Shown: positions 41,669 through 50,560 of the stretch, one piece after another
Position numbering within the stretch: position 1 is the stretch's first letter
How the letters are laid out: every line of letters starts with the position of its first letter
Assembly (NCBI RefSeq): GCF_012933445.1
Contig: NZ_JABBNC010000013.1
Coordinates: 1 to 64,000, forward strand
Length of the DNA: 64,000 nucleotides
Source of the DNA: Actinoplanes sp. TBRC 11911
Lineage (GTDB): Bacteria > Actinomycetota > Actinomycetes > Mycobacteriales > Micromonosporaceae
Direction of reading: 5' to 3'
The notes under the pieces: generated by a model
Database searches by the model: none
Told to the model about the DNA's origin: nothing
What the model saw: the letters and a program-made list of their open reading frames with translations, nothing else
Position numbers and translations under genes: made by a program

Positions 41669-43870
41669 GTGGCGGCGGGTGTTTCGTCCCGGCCGGTGCC
41701 GCAGGTGCTCGAGGCGGTGCTGGAGCGGTTGACGTATGTGAACGAGGAGACCGGATACACGGTGGCCCGGGTGGCGACCGGGCGCGGGTCGGACCTGATG
41801 ACCGTGGTCGGCGCGCTGCTGGGGGCGCAGCCGGGCGAGAGCTTGCGGATGCGGGGCTGGTGGTCCTCGCACGCCCAGTACGGGCGCCAGTTCGAGGTGG
41901 TCTCCTACAGCACCGTGCTCCCGGCCACGATCCAGGGCATCCGCCGCTACCTGGGCTCGGGCCTGATCAAAGGAATCGGGCCGGTGTTCGCCGAACGGAT
42001 CGTCGACCACTTCGGCGAGGACACCCTGCGGGTCATCGAAGAGGAGGCGGCGCGGCTGGTCGAGGTGCCGGGGCTGGGGCCGAAGCGTACGGGAAAAATC
42101 ACCGCGGCCTGGCAGGAGCAGAAAGCCATCAAGGAAGTGATGGTATTCCTGCAAGGCGTCGGGGTGTCCACGTCGATCGCGGTGCGGATCTACAAGAAGT
42201 ACGCCGAGAAGTCGATCGACGTGGTCAAGACCGAACCGTACCGGCTGGCCGCCGACGTGTGGGGCATCGGCTTCAAGACCGCCGACACCATCGCGCAGGC
42301 CGTCGGGATCCCGCACGACAGCCCCGAACGAGTGAAAGCCGGCCTGCAATACACGCTGTCGCAGGCCACCGACAACGGCCACTGCTACCTGCCCGCCGAC
42401 CAACTGATCGCCGAGGCCACCAAAATCCTCGACGTGCCCGCCGGGCTGGCCGCCGAATGCCTGGACGACCTGGTCGCCGACGAAGGCGTGGTGCGGGAGG
42501 AGCTGCCCGGGCCGACCGCGGCGATCTACCTGATCCCGTTCCACCGGGCCGAGCTGTCGCTCGCGGGCTCGCTGTTGTCGCTGTTGCGCGACCGCGACGA
42601 CCGCATGCCCCACTTCGCCGGCGTAGACTGGGCCAAGGCCCTGACCTGGCTGAAAGCCCGCACCGGCACCGACCTGGCCGCCGAGCAGGAACAGGCCGTA
42701 CGCCTCGCCCTGACCGCCAAGGTAGCGGTGCTGACCGGCGGGCCCGGCTGCGGCAAAAGCTTCACCGTCCGCTCGATCGTCGAGCTCGCCGCCGCGAAGA
42801 AAGCCAAAATCCTACTCGTCGCCCCCACCGGCCGCGCGGCGAAACGCCTCGCCGAGCTCACCGGCCAGCCCGCCGCGACCGTGCACCGGCTGCTGAAGCT
42901 GCAACCCGGCGGGGAAGCCAGTTACGACCGGGACAACCCGCTGGATGTCGACCTGCTCGTGGTCGACGAAGCCTCCATGCTCGACCTCATCCTCGCCAAC
43001 AAACTCATCAAGGCCGTCCCGCCCGGCGCGCACCTGCTGCTGGTTGGCGACGTTGACCAACTCCCCTCCGTCGGCGCCGGGGAGGTGCTGCGTGACCTGC
43101 TCGCCGCCGACACCATTCCCCGCGTACGCCTGACCAAAGTGTTCCGGCAGGCCGCGGACTCCGGCGTGGTCAGCAACGCCCACCGCATCAACGCCGGAAA
43201 GCCCCCGATCCTGGACGGCATGCGCGACTTCTTCCTATTCGCCAGCGACGACACCGAAGCCGCCGCGGAACTGACCGTCGACGTCGCCTGCAACCGCATC
43301 GCCGCGAAGTTCGGCCTCGACCCGCGCCGCGACATCCAGGTTCTGGCGCCCATGCACCGCGGCCCGGCCGGCGCCGGCGCTCTCAACACGCTGTTGCAGC
43401 AGCGACTCACCCCGCCACGGGAGGGTTTACCGGAACGGCGGGCTGGTGGACGAGTGTTCCGTGTCGGCGACAAGGTCACCCAAATCCGCAACAACTACGA
43501 CAAGGGCCAGGCCGGCGTCTTCAACGGCACCCTCGGCGTCATCACCGCCCTCAACCCCGACGAGCAAACCCTGACCGTACGCACCGACGAAGACGAAAGC
43601 ATCGACTACGACTTCGACGAACTCGACGAACTCGCCCACGCGTACGCCATGACCATCCACCGCTCGCAAGGATCCGAATACCCCGCCGTGGTCATCCCGA
43701 TCACCACCAGCGCCTGGATGATGCTGCAACGCAACCTGCTCTACACCGCCGTCACCCGCGCCAAAAAACTCGTCGTCCTGGTCGGCTCCCGCCGCGCGCT
43801 GGCCGCCGCCATCCGCACCGTCAGCGCCGGCCGCCGCCACACCGCCCTCACGTACCGCCTTGCCCGATAG
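41669..43870 (+). CDS. RecD2-like ATP-dependent DNA helicase
   Basis: 733 residues from GTG 41669. The N-terminal OB-like and helix-hairpin-helix region (FAERIVDHFGEDTLRVIEEEAARLVEVPGLGPKRTGKI) is followed by SF1B helicase motifs: Walker A VLTGGPGCGKSFT, LLVAPTGRAAKRL, DLLVVDEASMLD, LLLVGDVDQLPSVGAGEVL, LTKVFRQAADS and YAMTIHRSQGSEYPAVVIP. RecD2 proteins are 5'-3' helicases for repair and recombination outside RecBCD. It starts only 29 bases after the NRPS stop but has no evident link to biosynthesis, so it marks the right border of the cluster. Confidence 0.92.
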   Translation: MAAGVSSRPVPQVLEAVLERLTYVNEETGYTVARVATGRGSDLMTVVGALLGAQPGESLRMRGWWSSHAQYGRQFEVVSYSTVLPATIQGIRRYLGSGLIKGIGPVFAERIVDHFGEDTLRVIEEEAARLVEVPGLGPKRTGKITAAWQEQKAIKEVMVFLQGVGVSTSIAVRIYKKYAEKSIDVVKTEPYRLAADVWGIGFKTADTIAQAVGIPHDSPERVKAGLQYTLSQATDNGHCYLPADQLIAEATKILDVPAGLAAECLDDLVADEGVVREELPGPTAAIYLIPFHRAELSLAGSLLSLLRDRDDRMPHFAGVDWAKALTWLKARTGTDLAAEQEQAVRLALTAKVAVLTGGPGCGKSFTVRSIVELAAAKKAKILLVAPTGRAAKRLAELTGQPAATVHRLLKLQPGGEASYDRDNPLDVDLLVVDEASMLDLILANKLIKAVPPGAHLLLVGDVDQLPSVGAGEVLRDLLAADTIPRVRLTKVFRQAADSGVVSNAHRINAGKPPILDGMRDFFLFASDDTEAAAELTVDVACNRIAAKFGLDPRRDIQVLAPMHRGPAGAGALNTLLQQRLTPPREGLPERRAGGRVFRVGDKVTQIRNNYDKGQAGVFNGTLGVITALNPDEQTLTVRTDEDESIDYDFDELDELAHAYAMTIHRSQGSEYPAVVIPITTSAWMMLQRNLLYTAVTRAKKLVVLVGSRRALAAAIRTVSAGRRHTALTYRLAR

Positions 43871-44032
43871 CACACGGACCCGCAACACAAGCACGTCCTG
43901 GACCAGCGGCGTGCACCCTGGCCGCACCCGGTCCGCCCCGCACCCCGCACTGCCGAGTCCTCAGCCGCGCTGACCGCGAACCGATCCTGCTGGGCGTTGC
44001 CCACCCGCCTCCCGGCAAGGACGGACGCTTCG

Positions 44033-44689
44033 ATGAGACGTTTACGCACGCTCAGCGTGCTGCTCGCCGCCGGCACCACGCTGCTGGCCGCGGCCGGCTG
44101 CACCCACGGCACGGCCGCGACCACTTCGCCCGCGGTTGCGGCGGCGACGGCGGCACCGCTGCCGAAAGCGTGGACCGTCCAGCCCGCCCCAGCCGTGACC
44201 GTGCCCGCCGCACAGGTCGCCCCCGGTGCCTGGGCTCCGTCACCGACACCGACCTGGGGGTTCCTCAAGACCGGTAAACCCGTCCCGGTGGTGTCGCGAT
44301 CGGTGCCGGCGACCTCGCCGGTGTGCCCGGCCACCCTCGGTCCCGCCCCGAACCTCCCGGTCACCGCCACCGCCGGCACCGGCAGCGTCACCGTGAGCTG
44401 GCCCGGCCTCGGCGATCGGCGGGTTCAGGCCTATCGCGTCGGCGCCGTTCCACAGGGCTGGAGCAAAGGCCCCGGCACCACCGGATCGCTGGTCCAAGCC
44501 CCGGGACGCTGGCACACCGTCACCGCGGTACACACCTGCGCCACGGTGACCTATCGGTTCACCGGCCTGACCCGCGGCACCGCCTACGAATTCTGGCTCG
44601 ACGCCGTGCACACCACCGACTCCTACGGGGCACCGACCGCCACCCAGGAAACCATGATCGGCCGGTCCAGCCCGGTCGTCGTCCACTGA
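44033..44689 (+). CDS. Lipoprotein with fibronectin-III-like domain
   Basis: 218 residues from ATG 44033 (AAGGACGG upstream). Signal peptide with lipobox LLAAAGC; then a Thr/Ala/Pro-rich linker of about 80 residues; then a fibronectin-III-like fold (PNLPVTATAGTGSVTVSWPGLGDRRVQAYRVG, ending TYRFTGLTRGTAYEFWLDAVH). Surface-anchored, probably a binding or scaffold role. No catalytic residues seen. The next gene, 35 bases on, also encodes a lipoprotein with a similar signal, so the two form a small operon of unknown function. Confidence 0.7.
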   Translation: MRRLRTLSVLLAAGTTLLAAAGCTHGTAATTSPAVAAATAAPLPKAWTVQPAPAVTVPAAQVAPGAWAPSPTPTWGFLKTGKPVPVVSRSVPATSPVCPATLGPAPNLPVTATAGTGSVTVSWPGLGDRRVQAYRVGAVPQGWSKGPGTTGSLVQAPGRWHTVTAVHTCATVTYRFTGLTRGTAYEFWLDAVHTTDSYGAPTATQETMIGRSSPVVVH

Positions 44690-44724
44690 CCCAGCCCAGC
44701 CCAGCCGACCCGACGGAGAATCCC

Positions 44725-45435
44725 ATGCGCCCCACCGCCCTCGCCCGCACCGTCGCGCTGCTCGGCGCCACCGTCGCGACGATCGCCACCACGACCGGCT
44801 GCACCACCAGCACGACCACGCCGGCCCCACCAGCAGCCGCCATGACCTCGGCCCCCGCCGTGCCGGTCGCCGCGATCCCGATCGCCGCGAAACCGGCCAC
44901 CCCGGCGCCTGCTCTGAAGAACACCGGCACCGCCTGGCCCACCGTGATCGGCTCCATGCTCACCTACGGACAATGGCTCGTCGCCAACCCCAACCCGGCC
45001 CTGGCCGGCACCATCACCGAGCCGGGCTGCGCCAGCGCCACCGCGCTGACCGCCCAACTGCAGTCACTGCTCGACCAGAACGCCCGCGTCCAACCCGCCG
45101 CCATCACCCTCACCAGCGTCACCGGCCCCTACCCGGCCACACCCGGCACGACCACCACCGCAAAAACCACCGCCACCACCGCGCCGGTCGGCAGCATCGC
45201 CGAGATCGACGTTCAAGCGGCACGCGCCGCCGAGCCGATCATCGAGCACTCCATCACCGCCGCCAAACCCGCCACCGCCAGCAGCGCGATCATCGAACTC
45301 GCCGACCAGCCCGCCCTCGCACCGACCACACTGCACATCACCCTGAACCTGGGCTCCGACAACCGATGGCGCTTCTGCACCATCGCCGACGCCATCAACG
45401 ACCCCGACGGCGAAGCCATCACCACCGTGCTGTGA
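44725..45435 (+). CDS. Ala/Thr/Pro-rich lipoprotein, function unknown
   Basis: 236 residues from ATG 44725 (GGAGA upstream). The signal ends in a lipobox-like ATTTGC followed by a TTSTTTPAPPAA linker. The mature domain (about 70-236) has GSMLTYGQWLVANPNPALAGTITEPGCASATALTAQLQSLLDQNARVQPAAITLTSV and a C-terminal part with Trp and Cys (DNRWRFCTIAD). This may be an extracytoplasmic NTF2-like or small sensory domain, but no family was recognised with confidence. It follows the FnIII-like lipoprotein and is probably cotranscribed with it. Confidence 0.6.
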   Translation: MRPTALARTVALLGATVATIATTTGCTTSTTTPAPPAAAMTSAPAVPVAAIPIAAKPATPAPALKNTGTAWPTVIGSMLTYGQWLVANPNPALAGTITEPGCASATALTAQLQSLLDQNARVQPAAITLTSVTGPYPATPGTTTTAKTTATTAPVGSIAEIDVQAARAAEPIIEHSITAAKPATASSAIIELADQPALAPTTLHITLNLGSDNRWRFCTIADAINDPDGEAITTVL

Positions 45436-45580
45436 CAAACCGGCACACCCCGCGTCCAGGCAGCAACACGAGCCCAACCTTCTCGACCATTCAGCCAAAG
45501 GCGGCGGTTCGCCTCCCGGGCCGGCGCACCAGCACTGCGGCCACGTCCCTCCAGTGCGCGCCGGTCTGCGCAGCAGCGAT

Positions 45581-46249
45581 TCAGGAGTCGTTGATCAAGG
45601 GCTGCAGCAGCGCGGACATGGTGGCCGCGGCTCGTTCGGGGTCACCGTCGACGATGGCTTCGACCAGGTCGGTGTGCAGCCGCGCGAGGTCGTCGGCCGC
45701 CCCCGCCACGTCGTGGAGCTGGACCTCCTCGAACACCTCGAGAAGTCCGTCGTACACCTCCTGCATCAACGCGTTCCGCGTGGCGGCCACGATCGCTCGG
45801 TGCAGGGCCGAGTCGGCGCGCAAGCGCTCGTGCACGTCGCCGTTGGCCCACGCGTCACGCCGCTCGCCGAGAAGGATGCGCAGGCGCTCGGCGTCGGCCT
45901 CGCTGCGGCGGGCCGCGGCGATCCGGGCGGATGCGGCATCGAGTGCCAGCCGCAGTTCCAGGCTGTCCCGGCGGGAGGTGACCGCGACCCGGCGCGACAC
46001 CGACGAGCGCAGGTCGGAGGTCGACACCACGAAGGTTCCCCGCCCCTGTTCCCGCCGCAGGATGCCGGCCTGGACCAAGGAGCTGACCGCCTCGCGCACC
46101 GTGTTGCGGCCGGCGCCACTCCACTCGACCAGCTCGGACTCGGTCGGGATCTTGCTGGCCAGCCGCCACCGCCCGTCGGTGATCTGCGCGCGGAACAACT
46201 CGGTGACGCGAGCGACGAGGCCGGTGCGATCCAGGTTCGGGCTGGGCAC
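45581..46249 (-). CDS. GntR/FadR-family transcriptional regulator
   Basis: 222 residues. N-terminal winged HTH (LFRAQITDGRWRLASKIPTESELVEWSGAGRNTVREAVSSLVQAGILRREQGRGTFVV) and C-terminal all-helical FCD ligand domain with metal-type residues (DSALHRAIVAATRNALM, LARLHTDLVEAIVDGD). FadR-type regulators sense small organic acids. It is encoded 9 bases after the MFS gene in the same operon, so control of that transporter is likely. Confidence 0.88.
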   Translation of the reverse strand: MPSPNLDRTGLVARVTELFRAQITDGRWRLASKIPTESELVEWSGAGRNTVREAVSSLVQAGILRREQGRGTFVVSTSDLRSSVSRRVAVTSRRDSLELRLALDAASARIAAARRSEADAERLRILLGERRDAWANGDVHERLRADSALHRAIVAATRNALMQEVYDGLLEVFEEVQLHDVAGAADDLARLHTDLVEAIVDGDPERAAATMSALLQPLINDS

Positions 46250-46258
46250 AACAGAAGC

Positions 46259-47428
46259 CTAGACCGGCCGGCAGGCAACCGAACCGGCGCCCAGCGTGAT
46301 CAGCAGCGTCGCGGCAAGCAGCACATAGGTCACATTCCAGCCGTGACTCGCCTGGTGGATCACGCCGAGCGCCAGCGGACCGACGCAGCCGATGCCATAG
46401 CCGATGCCCTGGACCACACCGGAAAGCCGCGAGGCATCGTCGGGGTTCGCCGACCGCGCGCCGATCAACGTCAGGCAGAGCGGGAAGGTACTGACACCGA
46501 GGCCGAAGGCGGTCGCCCACACGAAGGCGCCGGCGGCGGGGGCCGCGAGCATGCCCGCGTAGCCGATGCCCATCAGCACCACACAAACCACGACGATGGG
46601 GTACGGATTACGCAGTCGCCTGGTCAGCGGCGGCACCACGAAGGCAGCGATCAGCCCGAGCCCCGCGAACCAGGACAGCAACAGCGCGCTGGCGGTCGAG
46701 CTCAGCCCGGCGTCCCGCAGCATGGTCGGAAACCAGGTCACCAGCGTGTAGACGTGAAGCGTGGTCATCGCCATCAAACCGATCAAACCCACGACCAGCC
46801 CCGTACGCCACGAGAAGCGCGACGGAAGCGTTCTGGCCGCCGCGGTCGGCGGGGACGACCGGGGAACCGTCACGTGCCACAGCACCGCCGCCACCGCGGT
46901 CACCACCGCCCATCCGCCCGCGGCCGTCCGCCACCCGTAGGCGTCAGCCAGCGGCAACGCGATCAGCGGTGCCGCCAGCTGTCCGACCTGGAGCAGCACC
47001 ATGTACATCGTGCTGACCGTATGCAGCCGCTGCGGAAAATGCTGCTTCACGATCGGGATCAGGATGACGTTGGCCGCGCCGACTCCGGCGAACGCGATCA
47101 CCGAGGCCACGATCATGACGGTCGGCGACCATGCTGCCGCTCGCAGCAGAATGCCGGCCGTCGTGGCGGTCACCGCCACCGCGGCGGTGCGTTCCAGGCC
47201 GAACCGACGGGCGAGCGGCGGGGCGACGAACGCCGCGACCGCGAAACAGGCAGTCACCACCGTACCGATGGCCCCGGCAATGATCGGTCCAAAGTGCAGG
47301 TCGGCGGCTGCGTCGCCGGTCAACACGCTGAATCCGGTCACCGCGGTCCGCAGGTTGAGGGCGGTCAGGGCGACGGCAAGCAGGATGCCGCGGTGCAGCC
47401 GGGCGGGGCCGAGCACGGTCGTGGACAC
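46259..47428 (-). CDS. MFS transporter, CynX/NimT type
   Basis: 389 residues with 12 predicted helices. CynX/NimT features: ALNLRTAVTGFSVLTGDAAADLHFG after the first helix, GVGAANVILIPIVKQHFPQRLHTVSTMYMVLLQVG, and a second-half GLGVSTFPLCLTLIGARSANPDDASRLSGVVQGIGYGIGCVGPLALG. Family members carry cyanate, nitroimidazoles or other small compounds. It starts at GTG 47428 with no good ribosome site. A tandem 7-bp repeat lies just upstream. It forms an operon with the GntR regulator. Confidence 0.85.
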   Translation of the reverse strand: MSTTVLGPARLHRGILLAVALTALNLRTAVTGFSVLTGDAAADLHFGPIIAGAIGTVVTACFAVAAFVAPPLARRFGLERTAAVAVTATTAGILLRAAAWSPTVMIVASVIAFAGVGAANVILIPIVKQHFPQRLHTVSTMYMVLLQVGQLAAPLIALPLADAYGWRTAAGGWAVVTAVAAVLWHVTVPRSSPPTAAARTLPSRFSWRTGLVVGLIGLMAMTTLHVYTLVTWFPTMLRDAGLSSTASALLLSWFAGLGLIAAFVVPPLTRRLRNPYPIVVVCVVLMGIGYAGMLAAPAAGAFVWATAFGLGVSTFPLCLTLIGARSANPDDASRLSGVVQGIGYGIGCVGPLALGVIHQASHGWNVTYVLLAATLLITLGAGSVACRPV

Positions 47429-47442
47429 GCCACGAGTGAATC

Positions 47443-47459
47443 ATGGGATGATGGGATGA
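47443..47459. repeat. Tandem GGGATGA repeat upstream of the MFS gene
   Basis: The sequence contains ATGGGATG-ATGGGATGA, two copies of an 8-base unit in direct tandem, 15-31 bases upstream of the MFS start. This is the right place for an operator or core promoter element, and the GntR regulator of the same operon is the natural candidate to bind it. GntR sites are usually inverted repeats, so this is tentative. Confidence 0.4.
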
Positions 47460-47550
47460 ATCCAGTGGCTAGATCCTATGTGGCCCCCGGACGTCGACGC
47501 CGTCGGCCATGTCGTGGACGTGGGACTCGCATGCATCTACCTTTTACCGC

Positions 47551-47739
47551 ACCACGTAGTGGGTACCCAAAAGCTTTCAGAAACGACATCGCTCGCACCG
47601 GCGAATGCGGGACCCCGGCGTTCACCGGAGTGGCGTTTATTTTGGCGACGTTCGTTACAGGCAAAGGCTGCGACGAGGTCTGGAAATCTTCTCGACCCGA
47701 GCAATAACGTATCGGCGGAGTCCACGGTTGCTTGTGGAC
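47551..47739 (+). promoter_or_regulatory. Duplicated ~190-bp leader, copy 1
   Basis: This 189-base block is closely similar to 61348-61537. Both begin with ACCACGT followed by GGGTACCCAAAAG and TTTCAGAAACGACAT. Both contain GCGACGTTCGTTACA and GCAAAGGCTG near the middle. Both end with the identical hairpin GTCCACGGTTGCTTGTGGAC (here 47720-47739). It lies 55 bases before the start of a secreted propeller protein. The spacing and order are conserved with a single short length change, so it is a conserved promoter and 5' leader, possibly a structured RNA. The rest of the 366-base gap (47429-47794) holds no gene. Confidence 0.75.
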
Positions 47740-47794
47740 GCCGCGTCTTCGCAGCCCGTGGCGGCGCTCCTTTGAGGCTCACGAAAGGGATTTC

Positions 47795-48787
47795 ATGTCA
47801 AGGCCAGTGATCTTTTTCCGGATGCGGAGATGGCAGGTCGGTGTTATCGCGGCCGCCATGGCTGCGTTAACCATTCTTACCCCGGGCACCGCGTTCGCGA
47901 ATTCCAAGTGGATCGCGGACGACCTGCCATACCCCGACAATCAGGTCCGCACCGCAGGTACGGTCGCTTTTGCGGTGCAGGATGCTTACGACAATGGTCC
48001 GTCGGCGCAGATCTGGCGAGCCGACAACCCCACCGGCTCCATGCTGATCTCGATAAACAACGGCACGCCGTTCACGCTTCCGGGATCCAGCGCGTATTCC
48101 CCGGTGATAGCACCGGCCGCGAACAACCGTTGGCTGATCGCCCACACCGGCGGTGGCGGCCAGATCTATTGGGGCTGGTACGGCCCTAACCCCGGACAAT
48201 TCACCGGCTGGGCGCCCGCCCGGGGGTTCACCGCGAGCGGTCCGCCGGCGATCACTCAGATCCGAAACGACAGCCGCGCCTTCATGGTCTGGCGGGCCAG
48301 CGATGGTGGGAACAATGTCTGGGGCTCCTACTTCGACGGGAGCGCGTGGGCACTCGCTCAGGAGCCCGGCGAATGGGTGGGGCAGACCAACGATTCCCCC
48401 TCGGTCGCGTACAACGACGCATCCGATGTCATTTATGTGGCCCATAGGGGCACGAACGGCCACGTCTACTACACGGGCCAGCCATATGGCGACAGATACT
48501 GGGGCCCATGGCAGGACGCTAACACTCCCTACAACTGGCCCTCGACCGGATCGCCGTCCATCGCCGAGATCCCGGACAGTTACAACATGGAAATCGCTAC
48601 TCGTGACGACGAGAACACCCTGCAATTCATCCAGGTCACACCGAACGGCGTGGCCGGCGCGCGCTGGATCCGCGACGATGAGGGCTGGCAGACCCCCTAC
48701 AACGTCTACATCACCAGGGTGCACGACGTCATCTGGGCCTTCCTGACGGGCCGTGACGGCCACTGGGGCTACGTCAAGCAACTGTGA
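47795..48787 (+). CDS. Secreted propeller-like protein with duplicated leader
   Basis: 330 residues from ATG 47795 (AAAGGG upstream). A signal peptide covers about residues 1-42 (ends TPGTAFAN). The mature protein has repeated Trp-rich strands (SAQIWRADNPTGSMLISINNG, QIYWGWYGPNPGQFTGW, NNVWGSYFDGSAWALA, VIYVAHRGTNGHVYYTGQPYGDRYWGPW, HDVIWAFLTGRDGHWGYV), as in a sialidase/PLL-like beta-propeller. No catalytic residues are evident. It is a probable distant paralogue of the protein at 11631-12647. Its upstream leader is shared with the sedolisin-like gene at 61599, suggesting coordinated expression. Confidence 0.65.
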   Translation: MSRPVIFFRMRRWQVGVIAAAMAALTILTPGTAFANSKWIADDLPYPDNQVRTAGTVAFAVQDAYDNGPSAQIWRADNPTGSMLISINNGTPFTLPGSSAYSPVIAPAANNRWLIAHTGGGGQIYWGWYGPNPGQFTGWAPARGFTASGPPAITQIRNDSRAFMVWRASDGGNNVWGSYFDGSAWALAQEPGEWVGQTNDSPSVAYNDASDVIYVAHRGTNGHVYYTGQPYGDRYWGPWQDANTPYNWPSTGSPSIAEIPDSYNMEIATRDDENTLQFIQVTPNGVAGARWIRDDEGWQTPYNVYITRVHDVIWAFLTGRDGHWGYVKQL

Positions 48788-48853
48788 TGCCACCGCCAGA
48801 GCCCAGTGTCGCAGCGCCTGAAGGACGCTCGACCACCAAGACGGGAGGCCGCG

Positions 48854-49615
48854 TTGATTCGGTTTGTGGCTGTCGGTGACAGCTTCACCGAGGGGATGGC
48901 GGACGGCCGTCCTGATGGGACGCTACGCGGCTGGGCTGATCTTGTCGCGGCGGGGCTGGCGTCCAGCGAGGGGGAGGCGGTCCGGTATGCGAACCTGGCC
49001 GTTCGGGGACGACTCCTCGAGCCGATCGTCGACGAGCAGCTCGAAGCGGCGCTTTCCCTTGACCCGCCGCCTACGCTGATCTCTTTCAACGGCGGCTTCA
49101 ACGACATGATGCGGCCGCGCGTGGACATGGCCGGGCTCACGGTGCGCACCGAGCGGGCCATCCGGCGGAGCGCCGAAGCGGGCGTACGGCTGGTGCTGCT
49201 CAGTGCGCCCGACCCCTCCGAGCGGCTGCCGTTCGGCCGGGTGATGCGACGGCGCGGCGAGATTCTCGCCGCGGCCGTTGCCGGATTCGCCGTGACATAC
49301 GATGTCCCGTTCGTCGATGTTTTTCATGATGCCGAGATTCGCCGGGTACGGTACTGGTCTCCGGATCGCCTGCACCTGAATGCGGCCGGGCACCGCCGGG
49401 TCGCGAGCCTGGTGCTGAATGCCCTGGGGTGTCCGACCGCGGAGCATGTCGCCGGCCCGGGTCGGAGCGAGCGGCGCGGTGTGATGGCGGAGGCTCGGTT
49501 CTATCGTGAGCACGTTCTGCCATGGGTCATGCGCCGCGCCGGACGACGCTCCTCCGGCGACAACCGTTCCGGCAAGATCGAGGACTGGATACCGATCGAG
49601 GCCACGGTTCAGTGA
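48854..49615 (+). CDS. SGNH/GDSL-family hydrolase
   Basis: 253 residues from TTG 48854, preferred because GGGAGG lies 5 bases upstream (an in-frame GTG at 48806 is an alternative). Family blocks: GDSFTEG with the nucleophile Ser, NLAVRGR, FNGGFNDMMRP (block III Asn) and SPDRLHLNAAGHRRVA with the catalytic Asp and His. No signal peptide, so it is probably cytoplasmic. Ester hydrolysis of an acyl or acetyl group is expected; the substrate is unknown. It begins 66 bases after the propeller protein gene. Confidence 0.87.
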   Translation: MIRFVAVGDSFTEGMADGRPDGTLRGWADLVAAGLASSEGEAVRYANLAVRGRLLEPIVDEQLEAALSLDPPPTLISFNGGFNDMMRPRVDMAGLTVRTERAIRRSAEAGVRLVLLSAPDPSERLPFGRVMRRRGEILAAAVAGFAVTYDVPFVDVFHDAEIRRVRYWSPDRLHLNAAGHRRVASLVLNALGCPTAEHVAGPGRSERRGVMAEARFYREHVLPWVMRRAGRRSSGDNRSGKIEDWIPIEATVQ

Positions 49616-49697
49616 GCCTTGGCCCGCGAATCTTCGCCAAGGTGTCCGACGGCGGCGGAATCGGGCTCCCGGGGTTCGCCTCCAGGCCCGCGTCCGG

Positions 49698-50030
49698 TTA
49701 TCGCTGCCGAAGGAACGCCGCGATGGCGTTGGCCATGTCGATCGGGTGCGTCACCATCGCGAGGTGGTCGGCTCCGTCCACCCACTCGATCATGGTTCGC
49801 GGGAGGTTCTCGTCGAGAAAACGGGCCGCGTCGACGTGATGTGCGGGCGTGTTCGAGCCGAGCAGCAACAACGTGCGCTGGTCGATTGTCTTGAACCCGT
49901 CGAGGTTGCCGACGAGCGAGTCGATGACGCGGAGTTCCCGGACCCACGTGGGGACGAGTGCCACCATCTCGGGCCACATAGCGCTTTGCCGAAGAGCCTC
50001 GATACCCACGGCGGGCACCCGGATGCACAT
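49698..50030 (-). pseudogene. Alpha/beta hydrolase C-terminal remnant
   Basis: 110 codons that match only the C-terminal third of an alpha/beta hydrolase: IDQRTLLLLGSNTPAHHVDAARFLDENLPRTMIEWVDGADHLAMVTHPIDMANAIAAFLRQR, with the late Asp/Asn and the catalytic His in GADHLAMV. The nucleophile elbow and oxyanion-hole region are missing, and no fitting sequence lies upstream at 50031-50330. A truncated gene is the simplest explanation. Confidence 0.65.
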
Positions 50031-50560
50031 GAGGTGGTGTGCATGACGCGCGATACCGTGTACATCAATTCCCCTATATTCGCGACCAACACATTCTTGG
50101 CGGACTGTGCCGCCCGTCAGAAACGTGCAGAATTCTCTGCCACGATCCGGGATCGCGCCACACCATTGTGTGGGTACCCAAAAGGCACACGAACGACCGG
50201 CCGCTCCCTGGCACTTTCACGACGTGCACCGAACAGGGGGAACACCAGGAGCGGTGACGTGAATCCCATAGCTCCCGGTGCTCCCCGCTAGCCGGACGCC
50301 GCGGGGGGAATGCGACCCGCCCGGCCACCGCACAAACGATAGCGACGCCGCGAAAATCAGCCAGAACGCTGTGCCGCTTCTCACCACGGTAAATGTTCCG
50401 CCGGAGGTGAATTCGTTTTGCAACCCCACGCCCGATTGAGGCTTCTTAGGGTAACCATGGCATGGGGTGGCGCCGATATCAGAATGAACAAGACTTGGTG
50501 GCTCACGCTGCCGAACCTTCGACTCTCAACCTTGTTCGGTGCGCACCGCGTTCTTGGAGC
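50031..50560. other. Intergenic stretch with a GGGTACCC motif
   Basis: 530 bases without a convincing gene. At 50172-50184 lies GGGTACCCAAAAG, preceded by CACCATTGTGT. The same 13-base motif opens both copies of the duplicated leader, and a shorter form (GGGTACCCAAAG) occurs at 61308. The rest of that leader is absent here. The promoter of the ECF sigma factor gene should lie in the last part of this stretch. Confidence 0.4.

Noticed and set aside
41669..45435. The RecD2-like helicase and the two lipoproteins as part of an integrative element
   Set aside because: No integrase, relaxase, attachment-site repeat or tRNA gene was seen near them.
45554..47707. A 717-codon rightward frame opposite the GntR and MFS genes
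   Set aside because: Both leftward genes have unmistakable domain patterns; the rightward frame has none.
47551..47739. The duplicated leader as an insertion sequence or MITE
   Set aside because: No terminal inverted repeats, no flanking duplication and no transposase; both copies keep the same distance to a start codon of an exoprotein gene.
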